Assembly: GCA_910579105.1 (NCBI GenBank)
Contig: CAJTRT010000001.1
Location: 62,001-126,000 of the forward strand
Length of the DNA: 64,000 nucleotides
Source of the DNA: an uncultured Muribaculaceae bacterium
Lineage (GTDB): Bacteria; Bacteroidota; Bacteroidia; Bacteroidales; Muribaculaceae
Direction: 5' to 3'
Part shown: positions 59,553-64,000 of the stretch, in pieces
Position numbering within the stretch: the stretch's first letter is position 1
How the letters are laid out: each line of letters begins with the position of its first letter
Notes under the pieces: model-generated
What the model saw: only the letters and a program-made list of their open reading frames with translations
What the model was told of the DNA's origin: nothing
Database searches by the model: none
Made by a program: the position numbers and the translations under genes

Positions 59553-62537
59553 TCAGACTTTGCGGACCACTCCGATTCCCTTTTTGCCGTCGATGCCTAT
59601 GACAGGGGGCGCCGCGAGGCGCACGGCCCGCAGCGCGGGGCTCTCGTAGAACGCTTCCTGGCTGTCGAGCCACGCTGTGTCCAACAGGTCGGGAGCGCCC
59701 GAGGGTGTCTCGGCCTTGCGCGACAGGGTATCCACGGTGAAATACCCGACCCCGAAGGAGGTCAGGTTCTGGAAGAAGTGTGTGCCCTGCGAGGGCTCTA
59801 TGCGGTAGCCCGGGAGGGCGGTCTCGACGATGAGGCGCGCCCCGGAGATGTCGGACCACCGCACGGGTATGCCGAGGGCGTGGTCCGAGGATCCCCAGCG
59901 TCCCGGCCCGATGAGTATGTACCCTTCGTCGTCGGCGAGGAGGCGGCTGTTCAGGCGCCCTATCTCCGCCGCTATCGCGGTGTTTAGCGAGGAGGTGAAG
60001 TTTTCGGGGCGCACATACACTACCACCCGGGCGTTTTCCGTCGTGCCGTGTCCCAGGGCGGAGTTGCTGCGCAGGACCAGCTCGTCGTCGGCCGCCTGGA
60101 GAACGGCGGGGTCGACGTCGTCCTTGCGGTCGATTATCGGCCTTATTTGCAGCCAGTAGATTCGTCCGGCCAGTTCGCCGTCGTGCTGTATGTTTCCCGC
60201 GAACTCTATCTCGACGGGGCGCTGCATGGCGTCCTGGCCGCGGGTGAGCATGAAGTCTACCGCCTCGGCCAGCGGGAAAGCGTTGTCGCGGAGGATGTTT
60301 GCGAAAGTGACGACCTTGCGCCCCGCGCCCCGGTGGGTGTCGCGGAGCATCTGGTCCTGGATGTCGAATGTTGAGACGAGCAGCCTCAGTGCTTCGGGGT
60401 CCGGCGCGAAGTCCTGCACGTTTTTTTTCACGAGGTTGAACGAGTCGTCGACTTTGAAATCAGTTTCCGACGGGTTTCCAATCTCCAGGGCGTAGAGCTG
60501 GCGCTGCGTGTCGCGCAGAGCGAGGTCGAGCGTCGAGGTCTGGAGCACGTTGCGGGGGTGGAGCGGGGAGAAGCGTAACGCCAGGCCGCCGTCGACGATG
60601 TATTTCCCCAGGCCTATGGCGACCTCCGCCACGCCGTCCTCGGAGCGCTCGTTGTTTATGGGGTAGTAGTTGAGCGAGCGTCCCACGCCGGAGAACGAGG
60701 GGAAATAGTATCCGTCGACCTCGCGCCCGACCACTTCCTGCAATATCACCGCCATTTTCTCCTGGTCGATGACGTTGGCCGTGGCGGTCATGTAGGCCTT
60801 GCTCTCGGCGAAGAACACCGAGGCGTAGACCCCCTTGATGGCGTCGGCCAGTACCTGCGTCATACGCTCCCGGTCGTCTATGCGGGGCACCATGTAGGTC
60901 GAGTACACTCCGGCGAACGGCTGGTAGTGAGAGTCTTCCAGCAGCGAGGAGCTGCGCACGGCCAGGGGCCTGTCGACAACCTCCAGGAGCGCCGGCAGAT
61001 CCTCCCTCACTCTTGCCGGGAGCTTGGCGGCGATGAACGCCCGGAGGATCTCCTCGTCTGGGATGTCGCTGAGCGCCAGCGGGTATAGGTCGTTCTCGGC
61101 CATGAACTCGTCGAATATGTCGGTGCAGAGCACCACGGTGCGCGGTATGGAGATCGACACCCCTTTGAAATTGTCACATTCGGGGTGCTTCTTTATGATG
61201 GAGTCGATGAACGCCAGGCCGCGCCCCTTGCCGCCGAGTGAGCCTTGCCCGATGCGCGCGAAGTTGGAGTAGTGGTCGAAGCGGTCCTTGCGGAACTCGG
61301 CCACAACGCCCCGGTTTTTCATCCGGCGGTATTTGACGATGAGGTCGAAGAACAGTTTCTTGACCGCGGGTGCCTCGTCGAGGGAGTTGGTGCGGTGGTC
61401 CCGTATGAGGTCGGCGATCGGGAACATCGCGCGGGAGTAGAGCCAGCGCGATATGTCGTTGCGGCGGGCGTGGTACAGCAGGGTCTCGTCGGGAATCTCG
61501 AAAAGGCGGCGCTGCATCTCGTTGATGGAGTGGATGCGCATGATCTCCCTGCCTGTCGAGGGCTCGCGCATGACGAAGTCGCCGAAGCCGAAGTTCGACA
61601 TTATCTCCTTCCCGAGGTCTACGGGGAGCTTTTTCGAAGTCTTGTCGAGGAAGATTCCGTTGAAGTCGCCCACTTTGTCGCGGTTGGCGCCCTCGGTCGA
61701 TTCAACGATTATCGGCAGGTAGGGGTCGCGGCAGCGTATCTCCCTTGCCAGGCGGAGGCCCGCCTGTGGGTCCTTAACCCCGCCGCGGGCGAAGGACACG
61801 TCGGTGATGAGGCCGAGCATGCGGTCGCCGTATTTGTCGTACAGCGCCATCGCTTCTTCGTAATCGCGGGCGAGGACCACCTTGGGACGCCCTCTCATTC
61901 GCAGCATCTTCTCGTGCTCGTTGAGGGCCTCGGTCGAGAACAGCAGGCTCTGTTTGAGGAGGAACTTGTAGATATGGGGGAGTATGGACGAGTAGAAGCG
62001 CACCGAATCCTCGACCAGGAGTATTACCTGGACACCCACCTCGAGAACGTCGTTCTCGGCGTTCATCCTGTCTTCAAGGAGCTTGATTATGGCCAGAAGC
62101 AGGTCGACGTTGCCGAGCCAGGAGAAAACATAGTCGATCCCGCCGAAATCCTCTGCCGCCAGGCGGCGCGACACCTCCTTGGAGAAGGGGGTGAGCACCA
62201 CGATCGGTATGCCGGGATATATGGCCTTTATCTCTTTGGCGCCGGTGAAGGTCTGCGAGATGTCCATCCCGGGCATCGCTATCACCAGGTCGAAGTTCTT
62301 GACGCGCATCTGTTCAAGGGCCTCGCTTATGTGGTTGACACGCGTGATGCGCGGGGGCGAGGAAAGGTTAAGGGCGACGTATTCGTTGTAGAGCTGCTCC
62401 TCGACGCGGCCGTCCTCTTCCATTATGAAGGCGTCGTAGGGGGAGGCCACCAGCAGCACGTTGAACACGCGCCGCTGCATGAGGTCCTGGAATGATGTGT
62501 CTTTGAGGTAAAGCTGGCTTAGGGGCTGCTCGTTCAT
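59553..62537 (-). CDS. receiver-receiver-PEP-synthase-like ATP-grasp protein
   Basis: A 994-residue cytoplasmic protein with an unusual layout. Two receiver-like domains come first: residues about 25-155 (FDLVIAMPGMDI, IPIVVLTPFSKEV) and about 170-330 (VQVILLVEDSVRFY, LGLITDVSFARGG, LPIIVESTEG). A PEP-synthase/PPDK nucleotide-binding domain follows at about 430-805 (GQGSLGGKGRGLAF, LAVRSSSLLEDSHYQPFAG, MAVILQEVVGREV, IYWLQIRPI). The phosphohistidine swivel domain and the PEP/pyruvate barrel of real PEP synthase are absent. A C-terminal domain (IGPGRWGSSDHALGIPVRW, SQGTHFFQN) takes their place. Function is unknown; ATP-dependent phosphoryl transfer controlled by the receivers is a guess. It lies 24 bases after rpe, with eight C in the spacer. 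Confidence 0.8.
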   Translation of the reverse strand: MNEQPLSQLYLKDTSFQDLMQRRVFNVLLVASPYDAFIMEEDGRVEEQLYNEYVALNLSSPPRITRVNHISEALEQMRVKNFDLVIAMPGMDISQTFTGAKEIKAIYPGIPIVVLTPFSKEVSRRLAAEDFGGIDYVFSWLGNVDLLLAIIKLLEDRMNAENDVLEVGVQVILLVEDSVRFYSSILPHIYKFLLKQSLLFSTEALNEHEKMLRMRGRPKVVLARDYEEAMALYDKYGDRMLGLITDVSFARGGVKDPQAGLRLAREIRCRDPYLPIIVESTEGANRDKVGDFNGIFLDKTSKKLPVDLGKEIMSNFGFGDFVMREPSTGREIMRIHSINEMQRRLFEIPDETLLYHARRNDISRWLYSRAMFPIADLIRDHRTNSLDEAPAVKKLFFDLIVKYRRMKNRGVVAEFRKDRFDHYSNFARIGQGSLGGKGRGLAFIDSIIKKHPECDNFKGVSISIPRTVVLCTDIFDEFMAENDLYPLALSDIPDEEILRAFIAAKLPARVREDLPALLEVVDRPLAVRSSSLLEDSHYQPFAGVYSTYMVPRIDDRERMTQVLADAIKGVYASVFFAESKAYMTATANVIDQEKMAVILQEVVGREVDGYYFPSFSGVGRSLNYYPINNERSEDGVAEVAIGLGKYIVDGGLALRFSPLHPRNVLQTSTLDLALRDTQRQLYALEIGNPSETDFKVDDSFNLVKKNVQDFAPDPEALRLLVSTFDIQDQMLRDTHRGAGRKVVTFANILRDNAFPLAEAVDFMLTRGQDAMQRPVEIEFAGNIQHDGELAGRIYWLQIRPIIDRKDDVDPAVLQAADDELVLRSNSALGHGTTENARVVVYVRPENFTSSLNTAIAAEIGRLNSRLLADDEGYILIGPGRWGSSDHALGIPVRWSDISGARLIVETALPGYRIEPSQGTHFFQNLTSFGVGYFTVDTLSRKAETPSGAPDLLDTAWLDSQEAFYESPALRAVRLAAPPVIGIDGKKGIGVVRKV

Positions 62538-62561
62538 CTCGTCAAGGGGGGGGTCGCTGTG

Positions 62562-63206
62562 TCAGAGTTGCTTTAACGTCCTTATGGCCTGCCGCGGGTC
62601 GGCGGCTCCGAACACGAAGCTGCCGGCGACCACGGCGTCGGCCCCGGCGCGTGCCGCGTCGGTCCCGGTACGCTCGTTTATGCCGCCGTCGACTTCGATG
62701 ACGGCCTTGGAACCTGAGCGCTCGATCAGCTCGCGCAGGCGGCCGATTTTCGCTATGGTGCCGGGAATGAATGCCTGGCCTCCGAATCCGGGGTTGACCG
62801 ACATGAGGAGCACCATGTCAAGTTCCTGTATCACGTCCTCGAGCATGACTACCGGGGTGGATGGATTGAGGGTCACGGCGGCCTTCATCCCCGCGGCCTT
62901 TATGGCGGAAACCGCGCGGTCGAGGTGGACGCACGCCTCCTGGTGGATGTTCATTATGGCGGCCCCGCAGTCGCGTGTCTGGCTGATGTAGTTCTGGGGG
63001 TTCTCGATCATCAGGTGCACGTCCATGGGCTTGCGGAGCACCCGGCCTACGGCCCTCATCACCGGGAAGCCTATGGAGATGTTGGGCACGAAGACTCCGT
63101 CCATCACGTCGACGTGCAGCCAGTCGGCGTCGGAGTTGTTGATCATCTCGACCTCTTCGCCCAGGCGGGTGAAGTCGGCCGACAGGAGAGAGGGGGCCAC
63201 GATCAT
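62562..63206 (-). CDS. rpe: ribulose-phosphate 3-epimerase
   Basis: Interconverts ribulose-5-phosphate and xylulose-5-phosphate in the pentose phosphate pathway. The ATG at 63206 (MIVAPSLLSADFTRL) gives 214 residues of a TIM barrel. Metal and catalytic residues are in DWLHVDVMDGVFVPN, the conserved DVHLMIENP, the second motif LLMSVNPGFGGQAFIP, and IEVDGGIN. The start overlaps the stop of the DedA gene by 4 bases, so translation is coupled. A longer frame upstream reads through the DedA gene and is not coding. Confidence 0.96.
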   Translation of the reverse strand: MIVAPSLLSADFTRLGEEVEMINNSDADWLHVDVMDGVFVPNISIGFPVMRAVGRVLRKPMDVHLMIENPQNYISQTRDCGAAIMNIHQEACVHLDRAVSAIKAAGMKAAVTLNPSTPVVMLEDVIQELDMVLLMSVNPGFGGQAFIPGTIAKIGRLRELIERSGSKAVIEVDGGINERTGTDAARAGADAVVAGSFVFGAADPRQAIRTLKQL

Positions 63207-63886
63207 CGCGCGCCTCCTTTCTTTGAGCGAAGGGCGTTCCATATTATATACGCGAGGCACAGCGCCAGCAGCACCAGGCCTCCGATGGTGAAGTAGCCGT
63301 TGTATTTCTCTATCGTCGCGAACAGGGCGTCGGAGGGGACGGTCTTGCCGAGCCAGTAGCCGAGGGCCGCGAGGATGGCGTTCCACACGCCAGCGCCGAG
63401 GGCGGTGAATATGGCGAATGTGCCGAGGTTCATCCGCGCCAGTCCGGCGGGTATGGAGATCAGCTGGCGGACGGCGGGTATGAGGCGTCCTATGAATGTC
63501 GAAGCGGCGCCGTGCTCGTCGAAATACTTTTCAGCTTTCTCGACCTTGGCCTGGTCGATGAGGCACGCGTGGCCCAGGCGGCTGTTGGCGAATGCGTAGA
63601 CGATGGGGCGGCCGAGCCAGAGCGACAGAAAGTAGTTGACGAGCGCTCCCACGACCGCTCCGGCCGTGGCTACCAGCACGATGAGCGCGATGTTCATGTC
63701 GCCCCGCTGGACCGCTATGTAGGCCGCCGGGGGCACGACGACCTCCGAGGGGAACGGCAGGAACGAGCTTTCGATCACCATGAACCAGAACACGAGCCAG
63801 TAGCCGGCATTCTCGTAGAAATACTGGAAGAGGTAGTGGGCCGACAGCCAGTCGGACACCGAAAGGTTGATAAGGTTCTCTATCAT
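63203..63886 (-). CDS. DedA-family membrane protein
   Basis: A 227-residue inner-membrane protein of the DedA/VTT superfamily. Family marks are the segment FIESSFLPFPSEVVVPPAAY with its membrane-embedded Glu and Pro, and the later GRLIPAVRQLISIPAGLARM with the conserved Arg pair. DedA proteins are linked to undecaprenyl-phosphate or phospholipid translocation and to membrane-potential upkeep. The C-terminus ends in a single helix and basic tail (LRSKKGGAR). It is the first gene of the dedA-rpe-PPDK-like string. Confidence 0.9.
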   Translation of the reverse strand: MIENLINLSVSDWLSAHYLFQYFYENAGYWLVFWFMVIESSFLPFPSEVVVPPAAYIAVQRGDMNIALIVLVATAGAVVGALVNYFLSLWLGRPIVYAFANSRLGHACLIDQAKVEKAEKYFDEHGAASTFIGRLIPAVRQLISIPAGLARMNLGTFAIFTALGAGVWNAILAALGYWLGKTVPSDALFATIEKYNGYFTIGGLVLLALCLAYIIWNALRSKKGGAR

Positions 63887-63937
63887 ATGTTTTCGCGATG
63901 TTGTACGCCGACTGGCGGTCGTGCCGCCGGTATGGCG

Positions 63938-63945
63938 CGAAGATA
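63938..63945 (-). promoter_or_regulatory. possible -7 box of the dedA-rpe operon
   Basis: Minus strand TATCTTCG, one base off consensus, about 52 bases before the ATG at 63886. No TTTG is found at the -33 distance. The last 55 bases of the window show nothing else. Confidence 0.4.
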
Positions 63946-64000
63946 CGAACTTTTTTCGGGCTTTGCGCCGGGTGGCATTTGTTTTTGTGGAAAGGTATAA

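Overview
The window is a chromosomal segment of a member of the Bacteroidota, most likely Bacteroidales and probably a GC-rich gut lineage such as the Muribaculaceae (the family is an inference). The evidence is the Bacteroidota-type promoter, TTTG-N19/20-TAnnTTTG, which recurs before many genes. A fused NuoCD, a complex I set with no NuoE, NuoF or NuoG, an ATP synthase with a very short epsilon subunit, a eukaryote-like (type 2) IleRS, and lipoproteins of the DUF4296 and DUF4827 families point the same way. Almost all of it looks like single-copy host DNA. No phage, integrase, IS or CRISPR was seen.

Layout. 1-3.7 kb: the end of a DcaP-like porin gene, a degenerate aspartic-protease-like secreted protein, and a DAACS symporter. 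3.7-21.7 kb: one minus-strand block of 18 respiratory genes in which the complete F1Fo ATP synthase operon (atpDCBEFHAG) sits inside the complex I operon, between nuoH and nuoI. A promoter lies before nuoA and a strong terminator after nuoN. 21.8-26.2 kb: an AT-richer TonB-receptor-like outer-membrane protein and a leucine-rich-repeat/transglutaminase protein, in DNA rich in repeats including two REPIN-like inverted palindrome pairs. 26.2-33.1 kb: a small conserved-looking ORF, a DUF4296 lipoprotein, lspA, a DksA/TraR-like protein, ileS and an NlpC/P60 lipoprotein, all on the minus strand. 33.2-39.5 kb: a NatAB-like ABC exporter, an SNF-family Na+ symporter with recO, a MATE exporter, and yraN. 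39.7-48.3 kb: three large secreted proteins in a row, the middle one a C10 (streptopain-family) cysteine peptidase. 48.4-53.1 kb: an SH3-NlpC/P60 peptidase, glmM, a DUF4827 lipoprotein, an NrnA-like DHH phosphoesterase and flavodoxin. 53.2-57.8 kb: a polysaccharide export module (WecA-type initiator, Wza, Wzc). 57.9-63.9 kb: an ArgC-like protein lacking its catalytic cysteine, a convergent tRNA-Pro/tRNA-Leu pair, a receiver-receiver-PEP-synthase-like protein, rpe and a DedA protein.

How the genes work together. The respiratory block encodes a proton pump and the ATP synthase that uses its gradient, probably on one transcript. The lspA region and the two NlpC/P60 proteins serve the cell envelope, as do glmM (UDP-GlcNAc supply) and the WecA-Wza-Wzc module (surface polysaccharide). 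The 39.7-48.3 kb cluster is an export or proteolysis island, and its products end in tails resembling type IX secretion sorting domains. The observations most worth following up are the nested nuo-atp operon, the REPIN-like elements, the C10 peptidase cluster, the ArgC pseudoenzyme, the Ala/Lys tail on NuoI and the REC-REC-PPDK protein.
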